From assembly GCA_023426505.1 (NCBI GenBank), contig JAFAAP010000315.1, positions 6,745 through 70,744 of the forward strand: DNA of 64,000 nucleotides. The letters are read 5' to 3'. The notes beneath the pieces are model-generated. The model was not told the DNA's origin. It made no database searches and saw nothing but the letters and a program-made list of their open reading frames with translations. Position 1 is the first letter of the stretch. Every line of letters begins with the position of its first letter. The stretch comes from Pseudomonadota bacterium (GTDB lineage: Bacteria > Pseudomonadota > Alphaproteobacteria > Rhizobiales > Beijerinckiaceae). The position numbers were made by a program, and so were the translations under genes. Positions 1 to 7,762 of the stretch are shown here, one piece after another.

Positions 1-64
1 AGCTAGCAGGAGCAGGATCGACATATAATCATAAATACATCGATACTACAAAATAAGGTCATAC

Positions 65-340
65 ATGCGCCACTTCGAAATCATCCGCACAGGTCTTTCT
101 AACTCCGAGCCTCCTGCTCATCCGTTTAGAACCGCCACTCTTTTTGTTCCCCGAGCGCTGAGCGACGCTTGCATTTCTCTAATCGAAAAGCATTCTGGCC
201 GTGTCCTGAAGACGAGGGTCTTGGCTCGCTACGATGGGGTCTCAATCGACGTAGAACTCCCAGACCCGGCGTCAGCAGCGGATTTACTATACGCATGGTG
301 GGTTTATCGCCGGTCTGAGAGCGGCGCGAAGAAAAGATAA
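65..340 (+). CDS. Small hypothetical protein (91 aa)
   Basis: Short soluble protein that I do not recognise. There is no signal peptide and no membrane segment; the C-terminus is basic (ends GAKKR). An AT-rich stretch with a TATAAT-like hexamer lies at about 24-29, which could serve as a promoter, but the ribosome binding site (AAGGTC) is weak. The 3' end overlaps by about 37 bases the end of the convergent gene 304-576. Base composition is lower in GC than the core genes after 8 kb. Coding status is likely but unproven. Confidence 0.5.
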   Translation: MRHFEIIRTGLSNSEPPAHPFRTATLFVPRALSDACISLIEKHSGRVLKTRVLARYDGVSIDVELPDPASAADLLYAWWVYRRSESGAKKR

Positions 341-576
341 AAGCCGTTATATCTCACGCCAGCACGTGCCCCTCGATGGTGAAAGCCGAGTGGGGCAGCA
401 TCCTCAACTTGGAGAAGGCGTTCGAACGACCATGTCTCGGCGACAAGGAAACTCGGGACCGGACGGTCTTCGGGCACTGCGCAGAAGAGTTCTGCCCGTT
501 CCTTGTTTCGGAAAAGGTTGTACGCGCAATCCCGCCGCTCCGAAGTGGCCGGTATCGCTTCATCAGTCACCGCCAT
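304..576 (-). CDS. Small hypothetical protein (90 aa)
   Basis: The reading frame is open further upstream, but the ATG at 576 is preceded by a good Shine-Dalgarno (AGGGGGA, about 6 bases away), which decides the start. The protein has a compact, non-repetitive composition typical of a real small globular protein, with the segments RRDCAYNLFRN, CAVPEDRPVPSF and VRYNGFYLFFA. It has no membrane span or signal peptide. Function is unknown. It converges on, and slightly overlaps, the 3' end of the gene at 65-340. Confidence 0.5.
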   Translation of the reverse strand: MAVTDEAIPATSERRDCAYNLFRNKERAELFCAVPEDRPVPSFLVAETWSFERLLQVEDAAPLGFHHRGARAGVRYNGFYLFFAPLSDRR

Positions 577-905
577 GCCGGTCCCCCTATAGACCACGTG
601 CGCTGATCCATTGTTGAGGGCCTCTGGTTCTGTCCTCTGTTGAGGCCCGAAGCGCACAGCTACAATGGTACATATTCTGGGCACTCTGTCTGTCGGGTAC
701 CCGACAAAACAGGGAAGTATTCCTCCTGCTGTCGTTGTACGAAACGGCTCCTCCGAGGAATGTGCCCGTATCGGCGAAGGGCGGGTGCCCAGAAGATCGG
801 GAGGGAGATACCCCTTTTTGCTTTATACCTAGCGTGCTGATCTCCTTGCGGACCTTTGGATTGCCCGACACACTTCTCGGAAACCCAAATCACGGGAGGA
901 CTACC
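577..905. other. Intergenic stretch without assigned gene
   Basis: Several short overlapping frames exist on both strands here, but none has a convincing start or protein-like composition. The last bases (895-900, GGGAGGA) are the ribosome binding site of the following gene. I see no RNA gene. Confidence 0.4.
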
Positions 906-1232
906 ATGAAGCAGCAAGCGGTGAATGCGTCGGCTGCGGGGGTGCTGGACGCGTCGAGCACCATAAAGGCTTTGGTGCAGGATGCCCCGGAGCGTCGGGC
1001 TGACAGGGCTCACGTGTCTAAAGACCCGTCCAACCCGATCTACCTTCTTGCTGCGATTACGCTCGGCATTCCGGCTCTAGCGATCATCGCGCTGATTGGA
1101 ATGAATAGCGGGATGCAGGACGGGGCACTTGCGACTCTGACAAAGCTCCTTGTGTTCTCCGCCTTCATTGTCGCTGTCGTCTTCGAGATCAAGCTGCTCG
1201 CCGACCAGCCCTCGGGCGGCGAACGCCATTGA
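906..1232 (+). CDS. Small two-span membrane protein (108 aa)
   Basis: Hypothetical inner-membrane protein. The frame is open further upstream, but ATG 906 follows a clear GGGAGGA ribosome binding site at 895-901. Residues 1-45 are hydrophilic (MKQQAVNASAAGV start), followed by two hydrophobic segments at about residues 48-68 (IYLLAAITLGIPALAIIALIG) and 80-98 (KLLVFSAFIVAVVFEIKLL), with a short charged tail. I do not recognise the family. It stands alone between unassigned sequence and the YciI-like gene. Confidence 0.65.
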   Translation: MKQQAVNASAAGVLDASSTIKALVQDAPERRADRAHVSKDPSNPIYLLAAITLGIPALAIIALIGMNSGMQDGALATLTKLLVFSAFIVAVVFEIKLLADQPSGGERH

Positions 1233-1357
1233 GGAGAAAATCAGAGGACACTCTGGCGCGCGCTCCTGCTGAACTCTGTGAAAGGCAGGCAGACGCCTAT
1301 TGGACTCGGTACCCAATCTACTCTGCCTTTACCGCTAACCTCACGGAGACCTGATCC

Positions 1358-1690
1358 ATGCTGTTTGCTGTTCTTCTGCGTGATGACCCAGAGCGCCTAC
1401 ACCTCCGCCAAAGCCATGTTGACGAGCACTTGGCCTATGTTGCGGCCCAAGACGGCAGGATCATCGCGGGCGGCGCTCTTCGCCCGCAGCCCGATGATGC
1501 ACCTCAAGGGGCTCTGTGGCTCGTCCATGCGGATACGAAAGAGGCCGTACAGGCGCTCGTGGAGGGTGATCCGTTCTTCAAGCTGGGTCTGCGTCAGTCC
1601 GTGGACATCTTCCACTGGTCACAAGGTTTCTGGTCGGAGCCGTTCGCGGAGTGCATGAGGGCGGTCGAGGGAGCCGAAATCGCGGCCTGA
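1358..1690 (+). CDS. YciI-like protein (110 aa)
   Basis: Small protein with the dimeric alpha/beta ferredoxin-like fold of the YciI family. The N-terminus (MLFAVLLRDDPE) is beta strand one, followed by a helix containing HVDEHLAYVAAQDGRIIAGG and the C-terminal DPFFKLGLRQSVDIFHWSQGF region, which together match the family pattern; the conserved His-Asp pair sits at about residues 20-22. Biochemical role is unknown for most family members. GGAG about 10 bases upstream of ATG supports the start. It is followed, 66 bases on, by a GFA-family gene and may be cotranscribed with it. Confidence 0.8.
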   Translation: MLFAVLLRDDPERLHLRQSHVDEHLAYVAAQDGRIIAGGALRPQPDDAPQGALWLVHADTKEAVQALVEGDPFFKLGLRQSVDIFHWSQGFWSEPFAECMRAVEGAEIAA

Positions 1691-1756
1691 GTAGCGGCCT
1701 ACTCAGCGATGATCCCCAAACCTTATCGGACCCTCAGTGAGAGAAAGGATCAAGTC

Positions 1757-2266
1757 ATGGCCGTCCATGGAGGTGGGTGTCTCTGCGGAGCCGTGAGGTA
1801 CGAGATCAAGGGCGATCCGCTTCGGGTTACGATCTGTCACTGCAAGTTCTGCCAGCGTGCGACCGGTTCGGCCTACATGGTCGAGCCGATCTTCCAAGAG
1901 GCTGATCTTCGGGTCATCAAGGGTTCGCCTGCCATCTACGATCATCACTCTGAGGGGAGCGGCAAGATCGTCCACATCCACTTCTGCGCCGGGTGCGGGA
2001 CGAAGCTTTATCTGACCTTCGAGCGGTTTGTGGGCGTCTGCGGCGTGTACGCGGGCACCTTCGACGATCCGAACTGGTTCGAGATCAGGCCGGAAAGCTC
2101 TAAGCACATTTTCATCGACGTGGCCCGGCACGAGACTATCCTGCCGCCCGGCATCCCAGCCTTCGGCGAACATGCAACGCGGAACGACGGCACGCCTCTC
2201 GACCCAGTCGTGTTCGATCAGCCGCAAATTGTCGGGCGTCGGGGAGGGGCGGGAAAGTCGACGTAA
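1757..2266 (+). CDS. GFA-family (CENP-V/Gfa domain) zinc protein
   Basis: Member of the family named after glutathione-dependent formaldehyde-activating enzyme; most members are uncharacterised zinc proteins. The zinc ligands are visible: CLCG at about residues 8-11, CHCKFC at about 28-33 and CAGCG at about 77-81. Length (169 aa) is within the family range. The frame starts at 1709, but ATG 1757 directly precedes the conserved GGGCLCGAVRYEI block and has GAGAGAAAGG upstream, so it is preferred. The C-terminal tail after residue 140 is not part of the domain. Confidence 0.8.
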   Translation: MAVHGGGCLCGAVRYEIKGDPLRVTICHCKFCQRATGSAYMVEPIFQEADLRVIKGSPAIYDHHSEGSGKIVHIHFCAGCGTKLYLTFERFVGVCGVYAGTFDDPNWFEIRPESSKHIFIDVARHETILPPGIPAFGEHATRNDGTPLDPVVFDQPQIVGRRGGAGKST

Positions 2267-2423
2267 CAAGCTGTCACAGGCTACGGTAAGCTGACCTCCC
2301 CGGCATTCGGCAGCAAAGGCCACCACGCTCAACCCCATCTATCAGGCAAATTCCAGTCCCATGTTAGAGGTGATTGCTCGCAGTAGCAGGCGGACCATGT
2401 CTCGCAAGGAGGCTTCTGGGTCT

Positions 2424-2858
2424 TCATGCGGCTTCCAGCTTTTGCCACTCAGGCGGTGGAAACAGATGGTCATAGGCCCAGTTGAACAGGAACGCGTAGC
2501 CCATGTAGAAAAGGGCGAAGGACACGTCCATCAAGAAGGCTTGCCAGAGACTGACGTCCAGATACCACGCGATGAGCGGCAGTAGCGCGATCAAGAGCCC
2601 ACCCTCGAACAGGAGCGCATGCAGTACGCGGATTGGACCGGTCTTCTGCATGCCGCCCCGGGCCCGCTGCATGAGGTGGTCGAAGCCGAGATTGTAAACG
2701 TAGTTCCAGAGTGTGGCGATAGTCGCGCTTACGAACCCCACCACGCCGATGTCGTGCATGGGCATGCTGAAGGCCCACGCACCGAGCGGCGTGACGAGAG
2801 CCAGACCAATGATTTCGAAGCTGATGGCGTGACGGATGCGGTCACATGTCGTTCGCAT
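2424..2858 (-). CDS. PACE-family multidrug/biocide efflux protein
   Basis: Four-helix inner-membrane protein of the proteobacterial antimicrobial compound efflux family (prototype AceI, chlorhexidine/acriflavine efflux by cation exchange). It has two tandem bacterial transmembrane pair units. The family signature is seen at the start (DRIRHAISFEIIGL) and again in the second pair (RVLHALLFEGGLL), with FNWAYDHLFP at the end. The frame is open upstream to 3014, but ATG 2858 follows GGGGGAG and gives the normal 144-residue length. It is a single gene with no regulator beside it. Substrate is unknown. Confidence 0.85.
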   Translation of the reverse strand: MRTTCDRIRHAISFEIIGLALVTPLGAWAFSMPMHDIGVVGFVSATIATLWNYVYNLGFDHLMQRARGGMQKTGPIRVLHALLFEGGLLIALLPLIAWYLDVSLWQAFLMDVSFALFYMGYAFLFNWAYDHLFPPPEWQKLEAA

Positions 2859-3120
2859 GATACTCCCCCATAGGGAAAATCCGGGTCGTCCCGAACAATC
2901 GTCCCAAGGTCTGGGGGAGGCCGTCCTCGCTTGCACCTTCATATAGGTTTGAGGATCAGCAAGCGCAACCAGAACGGCTTTTGCGAAGCGAGATCGGCTA
3001 ACACGCTGCATCACTTATTTGCTGCTCGGTTGCCTTTGCTGCCGCATGTTGGATACCCCCGTTCATTATCCGTTCTTGATTCTTTGCTATCAACAAATGC
3101 AAGGATTTCGGATAGAAGCG

Positions 3121-3345
3121 ATGTTTGGCCAATCTCATTCCCACCGGGTCTGGGGGATGATGAATGCCTTGATCGATGCCCGATCAGAGTGGGCCGACAA
3201 GGATGCGTTTGAAGCCGACCGCGAGAAGATGCTGAGGTATGACTCGTCCATCGGGATCACCATGGAGGAGCTTTGAAAGATCACGGACCCCGATGTGATC
3301 TTGGGGCTATCGACGGCGGCTGTTGCGAGGGATGTGGAGGAGTAA
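3121..3345 (+). pseudogene. Small hypothetical gene interrupted by an in-frame TGA
   Basis: The frame beginning MFGQSHSHRVWG runs to a TGA at 3274-3276, just after SIGITMEEL. Reading on in the same frame gives KITDPDVILGLSTAAVARD and a TAA at 3343. The intact relative at 5764-5957 reads SIGMTMDELLRITDPDEILGLW across the same place, so the TGA replaces the second Leu codon without a frameshift. The most economical reading is a nonsense-mutated copy; a functional 51-residue truncated protein is possible. Start choice at 3121 is uncertain because the ribosome binding site is weak and the frame is open from 3019. Confidence 0.5.
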
Positions 3346-3459
3346 GGAAGTGACGAGCCCCTTTTAGATGTCCTGTACCTATGCTGCGCGACTTGCGAAG
3401 CTTAGGTGAGCCCGGCTCCAATTGCCTCATCGAGGTGAAAGCCCGCGCGCAGCCAAAAT

Positions 3460-3846
3460 TCATTCTGTGGTCCGCATTGCCGTCTCCACTTCATTGCATG
3501 GTGCCCCGAGGCCCGCCTTCTGTCTAATGCCTCCCAACTTAATCATATCATCGCCGAGTCTCATGGCAGTGGGGTCGCGCGATGACAGCACTTCAATCGC
3601 CGCTGACGACGTGGTCATGAGGCGTAGAATTCTATCTTGATCAAGGCCGCACGCAGCCGCTTGTCCCATAACTGCCCGCGACTGGATCAGAGCTTTCACT
3701 TGACTGTTTGTAATGAGACTCATGCGTGCAGCTACGTCTTCTAAGCTAGGTTCAGACCGGGGATTGTCGATTTGGCTGCCGACAATGGTCAGCAGGGCAA
3801 ATCCCCCGACAACAATGGTGGCAGTCCAACCCAAGAACTTCAGCAT
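3460..3846 (-). CDS. Hypothetical membrane-anchored protein (128 aa)
   Basis: One N-terminal hydrophobic segment at about residues 3-22 (KFLGWTATIVVGGFALLTIV) acts as a signal anchor or uncleaved signal; the rest is a soluble, helical domain that would face the periplasm. Two Cys residues (AAACGLD and GAPCNE) could form a disulfide there. ATG 3846 has AGGGTGGG upstream; a GTG at 3858 is an alternative. It lies just downstream of the small gene 3870-4091 on the same strand, so the two are probably cotranscribed. I do not recognise the family. Confidence 0.6.
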   Translation of the reverse strand: MLKFLGWTATIVVGGFALLTIVGSQIDNPRSEPSLEDVAARMSLITNSQVKALIQSRAVMGQAAACGLDQDRILRLMTTSSAAIEVLSSRDPTAMRLGDDMIKLGGIRQKAGLGAPCNEVETAMRTTE

Positions 3847-3869
3847 GCGGTATCCCACCCTGTCTGTGG

Positions 3870-4091
3870 TTATCGACCTTGGCTGGGGTCTGATCCCTTA
3901 GCCGCTTCTCGGGCGATGAAATCAGTCCAGAGCCAGTAGGCTCCAATCCCGATCATTGAGCTTGTTGCAAAGATTACCTTTCCGCTGATCCATTGCGCAT
4001 AAGCGAAGTGGTTGAAGAGAAAATAGCCACCGGCAATTAAGAGACCGCTGGCGAATAGAAAAGACAAGGTACGTCTTATGTGATGTGCCAT
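3870..4091 (-). CDS. Small two-span membrane protein (73 aa)
   Basis: Hypothetical inner-membrane protein with hydrophobic segments at about residues 8-26 (LSFLFASGLLIAGGYFLFN) and 35-55 (KVIFATSSMIGIGAYWLWTDF), then a short polar tail. ATG 4091 (MAHHIRRTLS) is preferred because it leaves a basic N-terminus directly before the first span; a longer start at 4121 is possible. It precedes 3460-3846 on the same strand and the two may encode a small membrane pair. Confidence 0.55.
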   Translation of the reverse strand: MAHHIRRTLSFLFASGLLIAGGYFLFNHFAYAQWISGKVIFATSSMIGIGAYWLWTDFIAREAAKGSDPSQGR

Positions 4092-4264
4092 TTTCGGCTC
4101 GCACCGCATTGCCAAGCCCATCTATAGGGCCGCTCTTTTTTGGGAACCAATAGGACGTCTTTGGGTTTCTTGACCTAAGAATTTTATCGAGAACGCTGAC
4201 CTGAAGCAGTTCTCGGAGATTGGGTTTGTTCGAAAGCAGAGTGGGTGAGCAGACGGGGATTATC

Positions 4265-4843
4265 ATGAACGCAAACGATGTCACCGCAATATCAGCTTCT
4301 GCTGGTGATGCCGTGATCTTTGATGAGTTCATCAAATCGCCACTCACGAGATCGCTGGTAGTCGAGAAGGAGTCCTACTATCTCGCTCAATGGACGAAGC
4401 TATTCGGCAAATCAAAAAGTAACATCAAACTTGCTAAGCGGGCGCTGTCATGGCATTGGCCCGCATTGTTTGTGCCAATCCTTTGGCTGGCTTATCGAAA
4501 GATGTACGCCGAGGCACTCATTGTAGGGGTAATATCACTCCTTCTTCCTATGATATTTTTCGCTGTGGGCTTATTTGGATTATCATCGTTATTCTTCACT
4601 CTTGGTTTTGTCGTGGCTTTCGGCGTCAATATCCTAATCTCACTTTACGCCAATGCACTCTACTTCAGGCGAACCTTCCTGAAATGGAAATCTCTTGAGA
4701 GTAGGCCGGATACCGAGGAGCGGGAATTTGAGGTGCGAAATGCTGGTGGCGTAAGTCTCTTTGCTGCTGTTATATCCTACGCGATCTACATTGCAGCCAC
4801 GATGGCTTTGCCGCGCATCATTCGCATGATGGCAGGCTACTAA
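4265..4843 (+). CDS. DUF2628 membrane protein (192 aa)
   Basis: The central block SWHWPALFVPILWLAYRKMY (residues about 62-81) matches the hallmark of the DUF2628 family, small bacterial membrane proteins of unknown role. Several spans are visible at about 65-80, 85-110, 112-130 and 165-185. A soluble N-terminal part of about 55 residues precedes the membrane domain. The start was chosen at ATG 4265 (MNANDV) rather than a TTG at 4220. The next gene starts 11 bases downstream, so they are probably cotranscribed. Confidence 0.75.
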   Translation: MNANDVTAISASAGDAVIFDEFIKSPLTRSLVVEKESYYLAQWTKLFGKSKSNIKLAKRALSWHWPALFVPILWLAYRKMYAEALIVGVISLLLPMIFFAVGLFGLSSLFFTLGFVVAFGVNILISLYANALYFRRTFLKWKSLESRPDTEEREFEVRNAGGVSLFAAVISYAIYIAATMALPRIIRMMAGY

Positions 4844-4854
4844 GAGGTGTAAGG

Positions 4855-5316
4855 GTGCGAACATCTCTTTTGACGACCTTTGTCGTCGTGATTGCCCTGC
4901 TGGACAGCGGTGCCAGAGGTGCTGAACTCAATGGAACAGCGACGATAAAAGGGCGCTGCACTAAGCTGATACTCGCTGATCAGGTGGTGAGAGGATGTCA
5001 GGGCATACTCTTGAACACCAGTTATGCCGATGGACGTAGCGGGTTCTACTTTGTCAGCGGCGACACTATTGTCACGTTCACCGGGGCTGGCTCTCGGCAG
5101 ATCATGCAGGGGCCTGACAAGGTGGCCCAGCCTATCGATCAGGTAATTACCTCCATCAAGGGTAAACCGAGACAGGCAAAGGCAGTAGGGTCCTGCCGTT
5201 TTGGAAATCCCTATAAGGGCGCTGTGACAATCGAATGCCGTGCGGACACTCAGCAGGGGCGCTACGAGGGAGATTTTACAACGGACGGGCTGCCACCGAA
5301 TGTCACAAAATTCTAA
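4855..5316 (+). CDS. Secreted hypothetical protein (153 aa)
   Basis: Begins with GTG after TAAGAGGTGTAAGG. A Sec signal peptide is visible (RTSLLTTFVVVIALLDSGARGA, cleavage likely near residue 23), followed by a beta-rich periplasmic domain of about 130 residues with four Cys residues that could form disulfides (GRCTKL, VRGCQG, GSCRFG, IECRAD). Function unknown. It lies 11 bases after the DUF2628 gene. Confidence 0.65.
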   Translation: MRTSLLTTFVVVIALLDSGARGAELNGTATIKGRCTKLILADQVVRGCQGILLNTSYADGRSGFYFVSGDTIVTFTGAGSRQIMQGPDKVAQPIDQVITSIKGKPRQAKAVGSCRFGNPYKGAVTIECRADTQQGRYEGDFTTDGLPPNVTKF

Positions 5317-5382
5317 TGCTGGTTAGGCGCAGGGCTTCGACAACGGATGATGAGCATGTGGCAAACTAAAGGATGGAGCAAA

Positions 5383-5739
5383 ATGCACGATCTGCTTGGC
5401 ATGCGCGCAGCGCTCCTCATTGCGAGTCTTGCGGTCGCCCCTGTCAATCCGGTTCAAGCTCAGGGGGCTCAGCCTAGCGCTGCTGACGTTATCGGCTTAG
5501 CCCATTTTGTTGATCATTACTGCCGGGCCTATAGGACGAACGAAGCTGTAGTGATGACGGTACTAAAGGCTGCTGGGGAAACTGAGCAGAGCCTAATGCG
5601 TCCTGACATTGTTCAGCGCGCCCGCGTCCTCTCCAACAACTACGCTCGTGACGTGGCAAAGTCCTGTCGTCTTGCGTGGGCCATGTTTGGCGACAGGGGC
5701 ACGTTATTCCCCGGTATGGTCGTCCCACGAAGGCGCTGA
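5383..5739 (+). CDS. Secreted hypothetical protein (118 aa)
   Basis: The frame opens at 5347, but ATG 5383 follows AAAGGATGGAG and begins directly at a signal peptide (RAALLIASLAVAPVNPVQAQ), cleavage likely after AQA-like VQAQ. The mature part is about 90 residues, helical, with Cys in DHYCRAY and AKSCRLA. I do not recognise it. It follows another secreted protein gene and may share its transcript. Confidence 0.6.
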   Translation: MHDLLGMRAALLIASLAVAPVNPVQAQGAQPSAADVIGLAHFVDHYCRAYRTNEAVVMTVLKAAGETEQSLMRPDIVQRARVLSNNYARDVAKSCRLAWAMFGDRGTLFPGMVVPRRR

Positions 5740-5763
5740 GCCCCGTCTACAAGGGCTGCATTA

Positions 5764-5957
5764 TGCCCTCTATAAAGCCAAATTTTATGCGTGTGCCGCT
5801 GCTCTCCCATAACGGCCTTCAAAGCCGACCACTCTGTGACGGCCCGTCCATCGGCATGACCATGGACGAGCTTTTGAGGATCACAGACCCGGATGAGATT
5901 TTAGGGCTCTGGGTGGCGGCTGAGGCTCTGCGGAGATTGAGGCATAAAACGTGCTGA
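5764..5957 (+). CDS. Small hypothetical protein, intact relative of 3121-3345
   Basis: Encodes about 64 residues ending in GPSIGMTMDELLRITDPDEILGLW and a basic tail. The block SIGMTMDEL-RITDPDEILGL is shared with the interrupted gene at 3121-3345, which supports coding function for both. Start is uncertain (ATG 5764 or internal Met). The TGA stop at 5955-5957 lies at the base of the hairpin 5954-5999. Function unknown. Confidence 0.45.
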
Positions 5958-5999
5958 CTGGGCTAGTGGGGTGCAAGCCCATCTTCCTGCCCTAGTCAG
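5954..5999 (+). terminator. Hairpin at the end of the 5764-5957 gene
   Basis: CTGACTGGGC (5954-5963) pairs with GCCC-T-AGTCAG (5989-5999), a ten-pair stem with one bulged base. An inner TGGG...CCCA can also pair. No U-run follows, so it may be a weak terminator or a structured RNA end. Confidence 0.35.
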
Positions 6000-6306
6000 G
6001 AACGTGGAAGGAAGAGTTCGCATCAGCATCTAGTGATCTGCATGGAAATGTTTTGGAATCGCTCAAAATCTAACGACGGAAGGATGACCCGGACGCAATC
6101 CGGGGCATTTCCTCATTCCGGTTTGTAACACAAGCCAACAACCTACCCGCTGCGCGCTGACCTGGGCAGAATCATCATGCTTCGATAGTCTGCTCGGTGG
6201 TGCCCTTTGCGCAGGCTGCCTGTGTTGTCCATGATGTGATAGGCACGAGTAGTTTACTGAACGACTCCCCAACTTTCAGTGCCGCATCTGCACGGTCTGA
6301 TAAACG
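5958..6306. other. Non-coding stretch beside the integrase
   Basis: No convincing gene. It contains the hairpin 5954-5999 and a second short perfect stem CCCGGA-N5-TCCGGG at 6088-6104. It lies downstream of the recombinase gene and would be a natural place for an attachment site, but I find no tRNA and no repeat of the sequence near 8.0 kb. Confidence 0.35.
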
Positions 6307-7506
6307 TTAGCGGTGATAATATTTCAATGTGGTGGTCACATCAGTGTGGCCGACGTTCTCGGAGATCACTGAGACCTTCTCGAACCCGAGCGTTTGGATC
6401 GCATAGTTGATGTACGCTGATCTGAAGTTGTATGGCGTAAAATCTATACCTGCGATTTTACCGAGCCGATGAGCTAGCGTGGTTAGCCTACTTACATACT
6501 CTACCTTCTGGTTCTTCTGCATTCGCCGCGACGGAAACACATAAGGGCCAGTGTAGCCAACTCGGATTCGGTATTCCTTGGCTCGCTTCAGAATGGAAAT
6601 AGCCTCTTGGCTAAAAAAGATTTGCCTCGGGCGGTTAGTCTTGGCCCACGTTTTATGCCGATCCTTGATAGCGACCTTCAGCTTTATGCCATCCACCTCG
6701 TGGTCCTCGAGTTCGTCCCAGCGCAGGCTCTGTATCTCAGATGGCCGTGCTCCAGTGTGCAGAAGCAACTCAAGGCATAGTGGGCCTGCATAGCAAGTGT
6801 CTGGGTCGGAATAGCCGTGCTCGATAGCCGCGAGGATCATTCGCCACTGATCATCCTCATAGGATACCGCTAAGCTGCCCGGCTTGCTCTTCTTGAGCCA
6901 GTCAATGTGCTTGGCGATCCCTGAAGTGGGATGCTCGAACGTTGCCGGAATATTCAGGCCGCTGATGGAATCCTTCGCGCGGTTAAACGCGGCAGTAAGA
7001 TTGCGGATCAATACTCTCGCTGAACCCTTCCGGTGCTCGTAGTTATCGCTGATCCAGCACTTAGCCACGTATCGAGTGAATCCAGTAACCGGCGTATTTC
7101 CATGGGCGCGGGAAATATCCCTGTAGAGGCTTGTCACCTGCTTCTTATTGGGCTGGTTCAAGGTCGATAAATGATGGTTTAGAACATCGCCAACCGTTGT
7201 AACCGCTCGACGAGCACGGAGAAGTTCCTTCGGATGCCGACCATCGGCGCGTGCATTCTCAAACTCTCTAACCTTCTCCCTTGCCTCATCAGAGGTCAGG
7301 TGGGGCCACCTTCCCAACGAAATGGTCTCAGGGTTGCCACCGCCGAAGCGGAAGCGGTACCGCCATACCTTTGCTGTTGGGGAGACCCAAATTGTGAGAT
7401 TGCTGCCGACATCAGTATAGACGATGCCTTTTCGGCCTTTCGGGCATGTCAGTTTCCGAACGGCGGTGTCCGTAAGCTTCAATGTAAGGGCTTTATCGGA
7501 GGCCAT
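6307..7506 (-). CDS. Tyrosine recombinase / integrase
   Basis: P4-like integrase (399 aa). N-terminal arm-binding-type domain (residues about 8-95, with YRFRFGGGNPETISLGRWP), a SAM-like core-binding domain, and a C-terminal catalytic domain. Catalytic residues seen: Arg in HTGARPSEIQSLRW, Lys in KTNRPRQIFFS, Arg in TPYNFRSAY, His in ENVGHTD and Tyr in LKYYHR. The usual HxxR box reads YNFR, so its His is replaced by Tyr, and the protein stops three residues after the catalytic YY. ATG 7506 has GGGAGG upstream and overlaps the end of the HTH gene. It would catalyse integration and excision of the element spanning the left part of the window. Confidence 0.9.
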   Translation of the reverse strand: MASDKALTLKLTDTAVRKLTCPKGRKGIVYTDVGSNLTIWVSPTAKVWRYRFRFGGGNPETISLGRWPHLTSDEAREKVREFENARADGRHPKELLRARRAVTTVGDVLNHHLSTLNQPNKKQVTSLYRDISRAHGNTPVTGFTRYVAKCWISDNYEHRKGSARVLIRNLTAAFNRAKDSISGLNIPATFEHPTSGIAKHIDWLKKSKPGSLAVSYEDDQWRMILAAIEHGYSDPDTCYAGPLCLELLLHTGARPSEIQSLRWDELEDHEVDGIKLKVAIKDRHKTWAKTNRPRQIFFSQEAISILKRAKEYRIRVGYTGPYVFPSRRMQKNQKVEYVSRLTTLAHRLGKIAGIDFTPYNFRSAYINYAIQTLGFEKVSVISENVGHTDVTTTLKYYHR

Positions 7507-7726
7507 GCTGACCTCCCGTGCCAACAGGACGGCCACGTAGTTTGCGGCTTGTAGGTGTGCCCCGAACCCAAGCGTCGAGGTCATCTACATGATAAAGCGG
7601 CTGGCGGCCCGTGGGATTGCTGAACCGTGGCCCAGTTCCTGCGCTCGCCCAGTTGGCAAGAGTCTTCCGCGTGCGCGAAATATATGTGGCGGCCTGCTCC
7701 CGCGTCATCCAAGGTGTAAAATGCAT
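7493..7726 (-). CDS. Excisionase-like HTH DNA-binding protein (77 aa)
   Basis: Small winged-helix protein of the HTH_17/AlpA/Xis type: TREQAATYISRTRKTLANW is the helix-turn-helix and GRQPLYHVDDLDAWV the wing and following helix. Such proteins beside integrases usually direct excision or regulate the recombinase. The frame is open to 8026, but ATG 7726 begins directly at the domain (MHFTPWMTREQ). The stop codon overlaps the integrase start by 14 bases, so the two are translationally coupled. A strong palindrome (7733-7762) covers its ribosome binding site. Confidence 0.75.
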   Translation of the reverse strand: MHFTPWMTREQAATYISRTRKTLANWASAGTGPRFSNPTGRQPLYHVDDLDAWVRGTPTSRKLRGRPVGTGGQHGLR

Positions 7727-7732
7727 TATTGA

Positions 7733-7762
7733 AAAATCCAAAGCTGTAATACTTTGGATTTT
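7733..7762 (-). promoter_or_regulatory. Perfect palindrome over the HTH gene ribosome binding site
   Basis: AAAATCCAAAG (7733-7743) and CTTTGGATTTT (7752-7762) are an 11-base perfect inverted repeat with an 8-base centre, ending 6 bases before the start codon of the excisionase-like gene. On the minus strand the only Shine-Dalgarno-like bases (GGA) are inside the right arm. It could be the autoregulatory operator or an RNA hairpin that hides the ribosome binding site. Confidence 0.55.

Noticed and set aside
3274..3276. TGA as selenocysteine or programmed readthrough
   Set aside because: The relative has Leu at this place, and no selenocysteine context is visible; a nonsense mutation is simpler.
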